The notes under the pieces: generated by a model | Database searches by the model: none | The model's input: the letters and a program-made list of their open reading frames with translations, nothing else | Told to the model about the DNA's origin: nothing | Made by a program: the position numbers and the translations under genes | Part shown: positions 28,501-36,111 of the stretch, one piece after another | Layout of the letters: the number at the start of each line of letters is the position of its first letter | How positions within the stretch are numbered: the first letter of the stretch is position 1 | IMG/VR virus record: IMGVR_UViG_3300026253_000002 | Span: 1-36,857 of that record | Direction: 5' to 3' (one strand) | Origin: a virus | Length of the DNA: 36,857 nucleotides

Positions 28501-31500
28501 ATGAAATTGCAAAAGCTAAAAATGAAACTGAGATCGCGATCTTAGAAAAGCAATTAAAAGAAGCTTACCTATATGAAAAAGTATTAAATACTGTTTTGGC
28601 TGAGGTTGATATTAATACTTTAAAATCTGAGCTAGCAGATGTAAAAACTCAAAAGAAATTTAGACAACGTATAGAAAAAGGTTTTGTAAAAGAATTAAGA
28701 AACGAGGTTAAGAAAATTATTGGTACTCAAAACTCTCCTCAGTTTAAAGAATTTTTAAAGAATAACAAGAGTAAGTTAATAGATTTGTTAGCTATTAAAT
28801 ACAAAAACAGATTTCCTACACTAACTAGGGATGGTGGTAGAATGAGCACAGACCAATCACTAGAATCACAAACATCGGAAAAAGGTTCTTTTGTAGCAAA
28901 TGAAAAAGGCGGTAACAGACTTTGGTTATTAGAGAGCTTTACGCCTAGTCAATTTGAAGATCTATTTGTTAAGGGTGTTGATGGTAAAGGTAGAGACACT
29001 CAATATAAATCCTTAGTAAATGCTTTGGCTAACGAGCTAGGATTAGATGCAGTGTTCCAGGCTATTGGAGATAAAAACGCTGATACTTATGGCACTCAAT
29101 TAACTGAGGCTATAAAAAGAAACCCTACAACAATGTTTAGTAAGGGCACTAGGATTAGCGAAGATATTAGCGAGAACGATGCTAATCTAATTAATGATGC
29201 TTTCGCTGGAGATAATGTTTTAGAGAGAGATTGGGAGAAGCTAAGAGATATTGCTTTAATAAAAGGATTTACTTGGGGCACTACAAAATGGAGGAAGACA
29301 GTGGGAGATGCTGGTATACACGAAGGTACTATAAGACTTATGGAGATCATGGGTATTGATAGTAGATTTAAAGAGGATGATGCTGGTGGTTTTAAAACTC
29401 CTTTCAACAACTGGACAGCTAAGAATATAAAGAATCTAAATCGTGTTAGTGACATAGTAAACTTATACAATCAGAATAATAACAATAGCGCTGAGGGTAG
29501 AAAACAATACACTAAGGGAATATTTAAATTATTAGACAGTCTTCCGCCAAGGTTAGTTGCAGTTCTTGGCAAGACATACTTTGGCTTGAAGGGTAAAAAT
29601 TATAGTCTTGTAGAGAAAGATAGGTATAACGAGTTATCTAAAAAGTTTGATGATAAAATAAAACAAGAAGATAATAGTGATCTTGATTTCAATGTAGAGG
29701 CTATTAAGATAGTGAATTCAGGGTTTGGTATAGCTAAAGATATTAGGGGTATACAATTCTTAAATACTTCAATAGCAAATAAAAAAGCTTTGATGGGGGA
29801 GATGGGGATAAATGACAAGATAGATGCCTTGAATGTAAATAACCCATTGGTTCTTAACTTTATAAATAACGAAATAATAAAGATACTGTCAAATGCTAGT
29901 GTGGACACCGAAACTAAAGCCGGTATACTTAGGTATCACGAGTCCGCAACTAATAATACTAAGGCTCAAAGAGGATTAACAACGATAAAAAGCATACAGT
30001 GGCATACAGGCTCACAAGCTCCTTATATAGGTATTGCTACTAAGGATTTTAAGTTCCAAAATAATAGTTATAAAAAAGGAGACGTGGTTGGGATTGCTTC
30101 CAATACAGAGGCAAACACTAAAAATCTCAAAAATGTAAAGCTAAACGAATCCCATCCTGATTACAAGGTTGCTGAAGAATATGCTATGAACTACGTTAGC
30201 AAACAAGCTACTGTTATTCTCTCCACGAGAGGAGGCACGAAGGGTGTTAAGAAAGCTAGAAAAAAAATAGAAACTGGGGATATAAGTTTAGATAACTATC
30301 TAAGTGATTTATTTGAAAGTAGAATAGCAGAACACTTGAGAGTCAAGGGAGAACATGCTAAGCCTAGTGCTAATGTTCAAAAGGAGATTTTGCAAGAACA
30401 ATTACTAGCTGTTAATAAAATTTTATCTAATCCTAACAATACTCAAAAAGCGTTAAAGGAATTTAACAAAAATTATAACAATATAGTAGCGGAATATACC
30501 CAAGCATTTGGTGCTGAAATAAATTCATTTGCTCAAGATCAAGCGCTAGGTCCCACTAGTACTGCTAATATAGATAGGATGATAGTTTTAGAGAAGGTTA
30601 AAGGTTTAGATTTAAATTCTTTCCATGGGGTTGATTTGAGTAGTAGAGATTTACGGGGACGTAGTTTAGTCAACAGCTTGGTTTCAGAATCAATTGAAAT
30701 AAATAAAATTGTTGAGAGTTTAAATTTACCTAGTGATAAACAAATAGCGATAGCCGAAAAAGTTAAAAAAGCCATGATATTCTCTAGGGCAACAAACGAA
30801 TCTAAAGGAATAAGTGTTTGGGATTTTGATGACACTTTAGCTAGAACAAAATCTGGTGTTAGATATAAAATGCCGAATCCTACAGGTGTCCCTCAACCAG
30901 GTAGGAAAGTTATATTCTTAGCCGGCGGAGCTGGTAGTGGAAAATCAAATGTTGTATTAAAACTTGGATTAGAAAATCAGGGCTTTAAAATAGTTAACTC
31001 TGATATATCACTTGAGTGGTTAAAGAAGAATCATGGCTTACCAGCTGATATGAAAGATCTAACATCGGAACAATTATCTATGTTAGGTAAGTTACAGCAC
31101 CAAGCTAGAGGTGTAGCGAGAAGAAAAATGATGAAATACCAAGGAGATGGTAATGGTATTATTGTTGATGGAACTGGTGGATCTTTAAATGTAATGAAGA
31201 AACAAGTACAAGAGTTTAAAGATAAAGGCTACGATGTTCAAATGATATTTGTGAATACCTCTGAGGAAGTTGCTGTTGATCGAAATGCTAAAAGAAAAGA
31301 ACGAACATTAAAAGAAAGTATAGTAAGAAAGAACCACGCGGCTGTTCAAGAGAATATACCAGGATTTAAAGAGTTGTTTGGAGATAACTTCACCGAAATA
31401 AATACAGACTTTTTAGGTATGGATGATGCTATGCCCGCTAGTAATGTAAAAGATATAAACAAGTTTACTAAAAGTTATATCAACGGTAGATTAGATGCTG

Positions 31501-34500
31501 GAGAATTTGCAGACAAAGGAGCCGAACTAAAAGCACAAGGAGCAGAATTTGATTTCTCAGAATTTAATATTATCGTGGAAGGAGAGCAAGGACCATTCTT
31601 TAAAAAAGCCATAGATAGAGCTAAGAAGTTTGGAACAAAACATCAATATGTTTTAACGGCTAGACCGTCGGCATCAGCACCACATATACATGAATTTTTA
31701 AAGTCTCAAGGTTTAAACATACCGTTAGAAAACATTACTGGATTAGAAAACTCTACAGCGGAAGCTAAAGCTCTGTGGATATTAGAAAAAGTATCTGAGG
31801 GTTATAATGATTTCTACTTTGCAGATGATGCCATGCAAAATGTTGATGCTGTTAGGAGTGTATTAGAGCATGTTGATGTTAAGTACAAAGTCCAACAAGC
31901 TAAGTATAAATTTAGTAAAAGTGCTGACGTAGATACAGCTTTGGAATCTGTAAAAGATATTAACAAATTAGGTTTACCTGGCACTTATAGCAGTATTAAG
32001 TTTTCTAAAGCTCACAGATCTGAATACGAAAACACTATAGCAAAACATCGTCCTGATTTAGTTAAAGAAGGATTAGTTTCTCAAACTGTAGATAGCATGT
32101 TTATCTTTATAGATAGTTTAAATATTCCTGCTGATAAGAAAAGGAAGTACGAAAGAATAACTACTAAGTGGTTAGCGACAAGTAATATAAAACTATTAGA
32201 AGATAGGTTCAAAATAACAGATGCCGTTAATTTAGCAGAAAGATTTAAATTAGACTTATTCTCTTATAACAATCCTAATGAGATTATAGAAGCATATGCT
32301 GGTAAGGTTAAAAAGAAAGTTCTTAATCCAAATAAAATAATTGAATTTTCTCCAAGCGTAACCACTAGTAAAGAACACGGTGTTACTGAGCACGAAGTTG
32401 ACAATACTAAAGAGGGTCAACAATCTGTTAGAGACATTATAGATTCTCATTGGGGTGAGAACTCAAATCCTTGGTGTATTACACAAGCTAGAGATGGTAA
32501 GTTAACAGAGGAAGCCTTTAGTAACTGGGAGCATTATAGCGATGGACCTAAAAGTATTGTATTTCAAGACGGTAAGTTATTAGCTTTCTACGCTAACGGG
32601 CAATATTGGGATAGAATGGATAGTGCTACAGACGCTCCCGTTGTGCAAATTAAAGAAGGCAGAGTTACAAAGAAGGTAGAACTTGTACCTATAGGTAATG
32701 GCAAGGTTGATGAATTTGTTATGGAAACTCGAACGGTAAGTAAAGATGGTAACACTGTTACAACAGAAGTTCTACATACTCGTCATGGGAGTTATGCCGA
32801 GGGTACTAAAATTATAGAAAACAGAATTAACGGTATAACTGTTAAGTCTACACGGGCCAATGCAGATGGAGCCACTCAAGAAATAATAAACTTTGATAAA
32901 AGTGGTAAGGCAACTAACAATATTTCTTTTGATACAGATGGATCCACAACAGCTATTAATCGTTACGGCCAACCATTTGGTGAAATGAGCGTACTTGATA
33001 TCATAACGAAAAAAGGAGACTTACTATCGCATGAAATTACTGACGGTGATGTAAGTTATTATCACGGTCAAATTAGTTTAGCTGCTCAAGGTATTAAAAG
33101 TGTCGGTGGTATTACTACCACGGAAATAGGTTGGAAGATGCCAAATAATTTAGACTTACAAGACTTTGTGACAACCTCTCCTAACGGTGAGATAAGAGCT
33201 GATTTAAAAAAGATTTTAGAAGTAGATCCTGATGCGAAAGGAATTCAAGGTGATAAGTACAAAAGCGAAGTTTCTTTGATGTTTAGTAAGGGCGCTAGTG
33301 AAATAGCTGGTGATGTATTTAATAACATATTAGAAGAGACAACAGGTATGAGTGCAGGGAAAATTTTCTCTGATGCTCAAGCTAAAATAAGAGGTAAGAA
33401 GGCTAATGAGTTTAAGTTTTGGATACCTCCATCTGCGGAAGATTTTAAAGGATTGATTTATCAATTCTTAGGTAAAGGAAAAGAAGGTGAAGCTCAGTTG
33501 AAATTCTTTGAACAAGCTTTATTCAGGCCTTTCGCTAGAGCTACTAATGAAATTAACACCTCAAAACAAGCAGCTGTTAATGATTATATTTCTTTAGTAA
33601 AAGGTTTTCCAGGAATAAATAAAGCTTTAAGACAAGAACTTGAAAGAGGCTGGACAATGGATCAAGCTGTTAGAGTTTATGTATGGAATAAAGCTGGGCA
33701 CACAATTCCTGGTTTATCTAATAGAGACTTGAACTATTTATTAGAGCAAGTAGAAAAGAATGTTTTTGTTAAAGCATTTTCAGATGCACTGGCTAAAGTA
33801 TCGAGAAAGAAAGACGTTGCACCTAGTGAATACTGGACTGTTGAAACTATACAGTCAGATATTATGGATGACGGATATCTTGGGGATGCTAGAGCGGAAC
33901 ACTTGTCTGAGTTTAGTGAGAACAGAGAACAGATATTCGGTAAGTGGGAAAATGGAAAATTAGTTGGACCTAACATTAATAAGATAGAAGCTATATACGG
34001 AACTGAATTTAGAGATGCTTTAGAGGATATCTTACATAGAATGGAGTTCGGTAGAAGTAGACATCAAGGTAGTAATAAAATTGTTAATGCATTTAATACT
34101 TGGGCTAATAATTCAGTTGGGGCAATCATGTTCTTAAACATGCGTTCAGCTGTCTTACAAACTATATCTGCTATTAATTATTTGAACTGGTCAGACAACA
34201 ATCCATTAAAGGCTGCTGCAGCATTCGCTAATCAACCACAATTTTGGAAAGACTTCTCTATGATATTTAACTCTGACATGATGAAGCAGAGACGTGCTGG
34301 TCATCAAAGAGGTGTTAACGAATCAGAGCTTGCTGCTGCTGTGGCTGGGCAAGAGAACAAAGCAAAAGCAGCCTTGGCTTGGTTGTTACAAAAAGGATTT
34401 TTGCCTACACAGATCGCGGATAGTTTTGCTATTGCTTCAGGTGGCGCTTCGTTCTTTAGAAATAGAACCAACACTTATTTAAAGCAAGGCATGACCCAGG

Positions 34501-35615
34501 AGCAAGCTGAAGCCAAAGCTTGGACTGATTTTCAAGAGGTAACAGAAGAAAGCCAACAATCATCTAGAGCTGATTTAATATCACAACAACAAGCAAGTCC
34601 TTTAGGACGATATATCTTAGCTTTTAAAAACACACCTATGCAATATGGTAGGTTAATGAAAAAAGCTTTTCTAGATATTAAGAACGGTAGAGGTGATTTA
34701 AAAACTAATATAGGTAAAATACTATATTATGGAATGATACAGAACTTTATATTTGCGGCTTTACAATCTGCGTTATTTGCTGTAATGGGTAGTGATGATG
34801 AAGACGAGATGGACGATAAGAAAGAAAGAATAATTAATTCTATGTTAGACTCTATTCTTTATGGGTTTGGAGTAGCTGGTACCGCGGTATCTGTTATAAA
34901 AAATGCTATGTTGGAATATGTGAAACAAGAAGGTAAAGGTTGGAATGCTGATCACACTTATACTATATTAAGGTTATTAAGTTTCTCTCCAACAATTGGC
35001 TCTAAGCTTAGAAAAGTATATTCAGCTATACAGACTAAGAAGTTTAATGAGGATATTATGAGTGAGATGAGTTTGTTAGATATAAATCATCCTACATGGT
35101 CTATCATAGGTAATCTAGTTGAGGGAGCAACAAATATTCCTTTAGGCAGAATGATTCAAAAATCCGTAAATGTACAACAAGCACTAAACTCTCATAACGA
35201 AGCATGGCAAAGAGTAGCTTTAATGCTAGGCTGGAACACCTGGGATTTAAAAATTAAAGATCAAGATATATTAGATTTAAAAGAGGTGGTTAAAGATAAG
35301 AAGAAGATAGAGAATAAAAAGAAGAGTAAGGAGAATAGGAAGAAAAAGGAGAAGGAGCAGGAAAAAGAGAATGAAGCTATTATTAATCAAAACAAAAAGA
35401 AAAGTAGAAAAGATGGTATCTGTTCCGCTGTTAGTAAAGGGGGTGAAAGATGTAAAACTAAAGTTGTAAAAGGTAAACTCTTCTGTACTGTCCACGAGAA
35501 AGTAGTTCAAAGTAAAAGTGGTAGAGAAGTTCAATGTAGAAAAATAAAGTCTGATAAGGATAGATGTAGAATGAAGACAAAATCTAAGAGTGGGTTTTGT
35601 TATTATCATGATTAA
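22524..35615 (+). CDS. Giant polyvalent internal virion (ejected) protein
   Basis: 4363 residues. In order: a helical start; acidic modules with a Trp (W81, W235, W285, perhaps W484, W604); a hydrophobic segment at about 799-820 and a second near 875-905; a zinc metallopeptidase motif HELLH (1543-1547) with E1622/E1623 downstream; helical regions of unknown role to 2750; a HAD phosphatase (D2767, D2769, T3045, K3082, D3101/D3102) whose cap position holds a P-loop kinase (2801-2808); an NPWC domain (about 3310-3370) and Gly/Asn-rich repeats; a C-terminal region with hydrophobic segments near 4063-4087 and 4111-4130; a Lys/Glu coiled coil; and two CX9CX10CX2H modules (4300-4324, 4338-4362). Position and size suit a T7 gp16-like packaged protein that is ejected with the DNA. 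Domain calls are by motif only. Confidence 0.8.
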   Translation: MSQRELKIIEQGRAIGWSDDECLAAVRQNRLNVENARLQVIREEEKAELIKEKQITVDTKKKVYSDESMPGNDYFLEDGDWVFYDDDNKRIDVTEGSVGQSLSKKYEDKTVDITDYDKIIAPSAIWTDHEGKDKKLKDNILDYRDDDFVANTLTREYGEDFEFVDSGSDMITVTSKETGLTHEFETNFVGGGGKKEIKSGKKLIKWMKTQKFGDMSEKGDADYRAIENEDGDLEWHYVDEFGDDVSIVESTSTLQDLNNKYPEALNESKKRFDGVNDFKVVNGEWHVRNEDQEWEKASGDIALEMNAIHGSPEEKEEDGVIYNHGLVPLKAVNAKEALVGEHDKRQNMGIDEFYETIWMPKNYTNGPSWKNVVNDLTHLTDGKEGNMFSRDFGKTPFMEEEYNNYIRQSKTALDNHNEITKVSKNSKGAYNWYLKDSDEQAEKSFDQEILLKLESAYLSNEVPMLPQMVDGEYEEVQGTKDDIWIHTDEDGKSYTYGDFDYKTNVSDAVTKGLETSSLKDEYQNENTTASKKEELKGEILLAQPEWTKFYDEEDIDGWEDLDINDFNDFVKNHPSFKHLDVTTYGATDDSRIYYGDYGAAELQWDEDKKKHYWSGGAGEGSVHTIDKLKAQVLTEYLNTSISKNRDVYDTYEQAGTFDNLNLLNEYASNVSKLDAELTPITEEYEKLKKGIDDGTIKSSKSNLSKLNDLGIEINSISEVINFNVDNYNGIANDKANMVLFDGYRDLKKNNAALSKSFGKLIDPKSTNKINVIASKEYNERLDEQERLLKLESGHLGWQAAGVIEGLWSAVVGGVTGIVGLAEAYTPELWSDTSGKDKAQVMNKWSSLSEQMTWNAVADGNMIDPETGELNWSAVPSQVAPVVLDMYLMTQTGGAFGAIKTGAFALGRKGAKYTAKALNLTGKSTKFMERVAPIGRRLNKISTAKNLKQMGNQFTGGMMIILPKNIEEAVMQVDEDFSYEDALNSAFYKTITESAIEMINPDVKFLKGMSKFKAGSKYGDLRLWNPKVKGFKNNAYRMLNIFGQNLRNVPSEILEENLQELTNGIWNGYYNQTKGTDFHMSTADDYKALNVLTPLSVLTGGFIRTRGFRKGGVSSSMYQAAVENYEEFNAEMLAAHEGGKLDYVDDAGNTVSSYPEIMEQVNQYVTAKANIPYEEYSQMSNSQRQETLSLLVQKAQLEAKIQNYDEVGDVDSSSKDHGGMTAGEGLNQLERDLKNVEGRLKKVANGVQTEFMSLEEQRTDVELMKLKAQWKGEELGSQKKADLTKKIRELTRSRNELRDKGHLYEFNGKGYNNAAEFIEAVKNAKKNGYFSGGHSRSKIRISNKVDSAKAEYIGNMVNKLTGSQTYKGGEILMNSNDITEAEGFTHQKENRGKTLEDYKEELKQELLKNPKQQDVDVLNNLRNVKKYLELRDRGYAHNPNFGGMVMFGSDDVDLRAVDEISLTEKIKAISEVTGEAGIMTVPMTQEQIADNYLDPNGEIDNPDAIRANAFMMPILNEETGKMEPALIINTTMALKNKALTAPTHELLHAAIFAVINGPIRVIEKDGIKYETHLTKKGTKLLKGFIKLLPKAHLDILNADLESRGYFNKNEDGDIIEPFEIYAEEYLNHYHDLVVKHKKIPLNAPDTRNTLKKIADYFVSFWKQETEEELHGVMEGKLDTPEKLLQFMRGFNQQALNNKFTDQVKSMVATSKGHFGEVIKSDVDDGTVQLSREIELEEEVTEEEYTETKADLFSKSNKKFLEALEMYGIENAGLLLKYNTQEELDELKKKDKDTYNKIIVVREKWDNLKDRDKLVVGYIIGDTWRPFASSKFRTRYEGVPGYAQFGSGILDVLTTGIEVGQNGLPYLVKTWDPSKRKLTSHIYGELNKRIPHVVGLPQFAGFGELMVRDSETGGEFDFSKLSSEDIANSILDSYSIDEAIEIVEAKKKNGEITGEQAEFISDKINNIKNDNVRKEFETGKVRKILGIKSPQEIQNEIAKAKNETEIAILEKQLKEAYLYEKVLNTVLAEVDINTLKSELADVKTQKKFRQRIEKGFVKELRNEVKKIIGTQNSPQFKEFLKNNKSKLIDLLAIKYKNRFPTLTRDGGRMSTDQSLESQTSEKGSFVANEKGGNRLWLLESFTPSQFEDLFVKGVDGKGRDTQYKSLVNALANELGLDAVFQAIGDKNADTYGTQLTEAIKRNPTTMFSKGTRISEDISENDANLINDAFAGDNVLERDWEKLRDIALIKGFTWGTTKWRKTVGDAGIHEGTIRLMEIMGIDSRFKEDDAGGFKTPFNNWTAKNIKNLNRVSDIVNLYNQNNNNSAEGRKQYTKGIFKLLDSLPPRLVAVLGKTYFGLKGKNYSLVEKDRYNELSKKFDDKIKQEDNSDLDFNVEAIKIVNSGFGIAKDIRGIQFLNTSIANKKALMGEMGINDKIDALNVNNPLVLNFINNEIIKILSNASVDTETKAGILRYHESATNNTKAQRGLTTIKSIQWHTGSQAPYIGIATKDFKFQNNSYKKGDVVGIASNTEANTKNLKNVKLNESHPDYKVAEEYAMNYVSKQATVILSTRGGTKGVKKARKKIETGDISLDNYLSDLFESRIAEHLRVKGEHAKPSANVQKEILQEQLLAVNKILSNPNNTQKALKEFNKNYNNIVAEYTQAFGAEINSFAQDQALGPTSTANIDRMIVLEKVKGLDLNSFHGVDLSSRDLRGRSLVNSLVSESIEINKIVESLNLPSDKQIAIAEKVKKAMIFSRATNESKGISVWDFDDTLARTKSGVRYKMPNPTGVPQPGRKVIFLAGGAGSGKSNVVLKLGLENQGFKIVNSDISLEWLKKNHGLPADMKDLTSEQLSMLGKLQHQARGVARRKMMKYQGDGNGIIVDGTGGSLNVMKKQVQEFKDKGYDVQMIFVNTSEEVAVDRNAKRKERTLKESIVRKNHAAVQENIPGFKELFGDNFTEINTDFLGMDDAMPASNVKDINKFTKSYINGRLDAGEFADKGAELKAQGAEFDFSEFNIIVEGEQGPFFKKAIDRAKKFGTKHQYVLTARPSASAPHIHEFLKSQGLNIPLENITGLENSTAEAKALWILEKVSEGYNDFYFADDAMQNVDAVRSVLEHVDVKYKVQQAKYKFSKSADVDTALESVKDINKLGLPGTYSSIKFSKAHRSEYENTIAKHRPDLVKEGLVSQTVDSMFIFIDSLNIPADKKRKYERITTKWLATSNIKLLEDRFKITDAVNLAERFKLDLFSYNNPNEIIEAYAGKVKKKVLNPNKIIEFSPSVTTSKEHGVTEHEVDNTKEGQQSVRDIIDSHWGENSNPWCITQARDGKLTEEAFSNWEHYSDGPKSIVFQDGKLLAFYANGQYWDRMDSATDAPVVQIKEGRVTKKVELVPIGNGKVDEFVMETRTVSKDGNTVTTEVLHTRHGSYAEGTKIIENRINGITVKSTRANADGATQEIINFDKSGKATNNISFDTDGSTTAINRYGQPFGEMSVLDIITKKGDLLSHEITDGDVSYYHGQISLAAQGIKSVGGITTTEIGWKMPNNLDLQDFVTTSPNGEIRADLKKILEVDPDAKGIQGDKYKSEVSLMFSKGASEIAGDVFNNILEETTGMSAGKIFSDAQAKIRGKKANEFKFWIPPSAEDFKGLIYQFLGKGKEGEAQLKFFEQALFRPFARATNEINTSKQAAVNDYISLVKGFPGINKALRQELERGWTMDQAVRVYVWNKAGHTIPGLSNRDLNYLLEQVEKNVFVKAFSDALAKVSRKKDVAPSEYWTVETIQSDIMDDGYLGDARAEHLSEFSENREQIFGKWENGKLVGPNINKIEAIYGTEFRDALEDILHRMEFGRSRHQGSNKIVNAFNTWANNSVGAIMFLNMRSAVLQTISAINYLNWSDNNPLKAAAAFANQPQFWKDFSMIFNSDMMKQRRAGHQRGVNESELAAAVAGQENKAKAALAWLLQKGFLPTQIADSFAIASGGASFFRNRTNTYLKQGMTQEQAEAKAWTDFQEVTEESQQSSRADLISQQQASPLGRYILAFKNTPMQYGRLMKKAFLDIKNGRGDLKTNIGKILYYGMIQNFIFAALQSALFAVMGSDDEDEMDDKKERIINSMLDSILYGFGVAGTAVSVIKNAMLEYVKQEGKGWNADHTYTILRLLSFSPTIGSKLRKVYSAIQTKKFNEDIMSEMSLLDINHPTWSIIGNLVEGATNIPLGRMIQKSVNVQQALNSHNEAWQRVALMLGWNTWDLKIKDQDILDLKEVVKDKKKIENKKKSKENRKKKEKEQEKENEAIINQNKKKSRKDGICSAVSKGGERCKTKVVKGKLFCTVHEKVVQSKSGREVQCRKIKSDKDRCRMKTKSKSGFCYYHD

Positions 35616-35648
35616 ACAATTTAAAAAACAAGTGATTATAGATTTAAT

Positions 35649-35960
35649 ATGGCAACAACAGCACAAGAAATAGCACTAATGAAAAGAGACATAGAAACCT
35701 TAAGTGATGACGTAAGGGAATTGAATGCGAAAATAGATAATTTAATGATAAAATTACTAGACCCAGATGAGGGCTTAGTAGTTAGAGTCAATAAAAATAC
35801 TGAGAGCTTACGAATCCGTGACAAAAGTATGGCGGGATGGCTGAAGGATGTTGAAGATTTTCATCATATGAAAAAATGGAAACATGGTGTTAACAAAGCT
35901 TTATGGTTTATATATGCAACCATTATAGGTCTTATTATTAAATTCTTATTTTGGGAATAA
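35649..35960 (+). CDS. Coiled-coil protein with C-terminal membrane anchor
   Basis: A 103-residue protein. Residues 5-40 form a heptad-like coiled coil (IALMKRDIETLSDDVRELNAK), then comes a charged middle with GLVVRVNKNTESL, and a hydrophobic C-terminus at about 84-101 (LWFIYATIIGLIIKFLFW). This build resembles the haemolysin XhlA-like class of phage lysis accessory proteins and short membrane-tethering proteins, but no diagnostic residue is decisive. It may assist the holin or anchor a complex at the inner membrane. The TAA stop overlaps the start of a micro-ORF (TAATG at 35958-35962). Confidence 0.55.
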   Translation: MATTAQEIALMKRDIETLSDDVRELNAKIDNLMIKLLDPDEGLVVRVNKNTESLRIRDKSMAGWLKDVEDFHHMKKWKHGVNKALWFIYATIIGLIIKFLFWE

Positions 35961-36040
35961 TGAAATGCGCGTTAGCTATAATAATATCTATAATTATAAG
36001 TAGGATAATTTGCTATCACATACACCAATGTAAGAAATGA
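35960..36040 (+). CDS. 26-residue hydrophobic micro-protein candidate
   Basis: The ATG overlaps the preceding stop as TAATG, the same linkage used by several genes in this window. The frame encodes MKCALAIIISIIISRI and then a Cys/His-containing tail ending QCKK. Hydrophobic residues 4-17 could form a single short membrane segment or a signal-peptide-like stretch. The TGA stop overlaps the next ATG. It is too short to judge by composition; overlapping starts and stops on both sides are the only support. Confidence 0.35.
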   Translation: MKCALAIIISIIISRIICYHIHQCKK

Positions 36041-36099
36041 AAATAGAGATAATAATAACAGAGGAAGAAATATTACTAGACCTTAATTATGGTATATAA
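36037..36099 (+). CDS. 20-residue micro-ORF, coupled
   Basis: The ATG at 36037 overlaps the preceding TGA (ATGA), and the frame runs 20 codons to TAA at 36097, 12 bases before the fibre gene. The predicted peptide is MKIEIIITEEEILLDLNYGI, acidic and amphipathic. It might be a real micro-protein or only a translated leader that carries ribosomes to the fibre start. Confidence is low. Confidence 0.22.
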   Translation: MKIEIIITEEEILLDLNYGI

Positions 36100-36111
36100 A
36101 AAAGCATTCAA

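Noticed and set aside
30819-30836. WDFDDT considered as a DxDxD catalytic loop of a virion RNA polymerase, as in giant cargo proteins of crAss-like phages
   Set aside because: The downstream T, K and DD motifs fit the HAD superfamily, and no second polymerase double-psi barrel motif was seen.
20109-35641. Shared GTGATTATA word near 20112 and 35631 as a possible promoter
   Set aside because: Only nine AT-rich bases match, and spacing to the starts differs; it does not look like the Bacteroidota TTTG/TAnnTTTG promoter pair.
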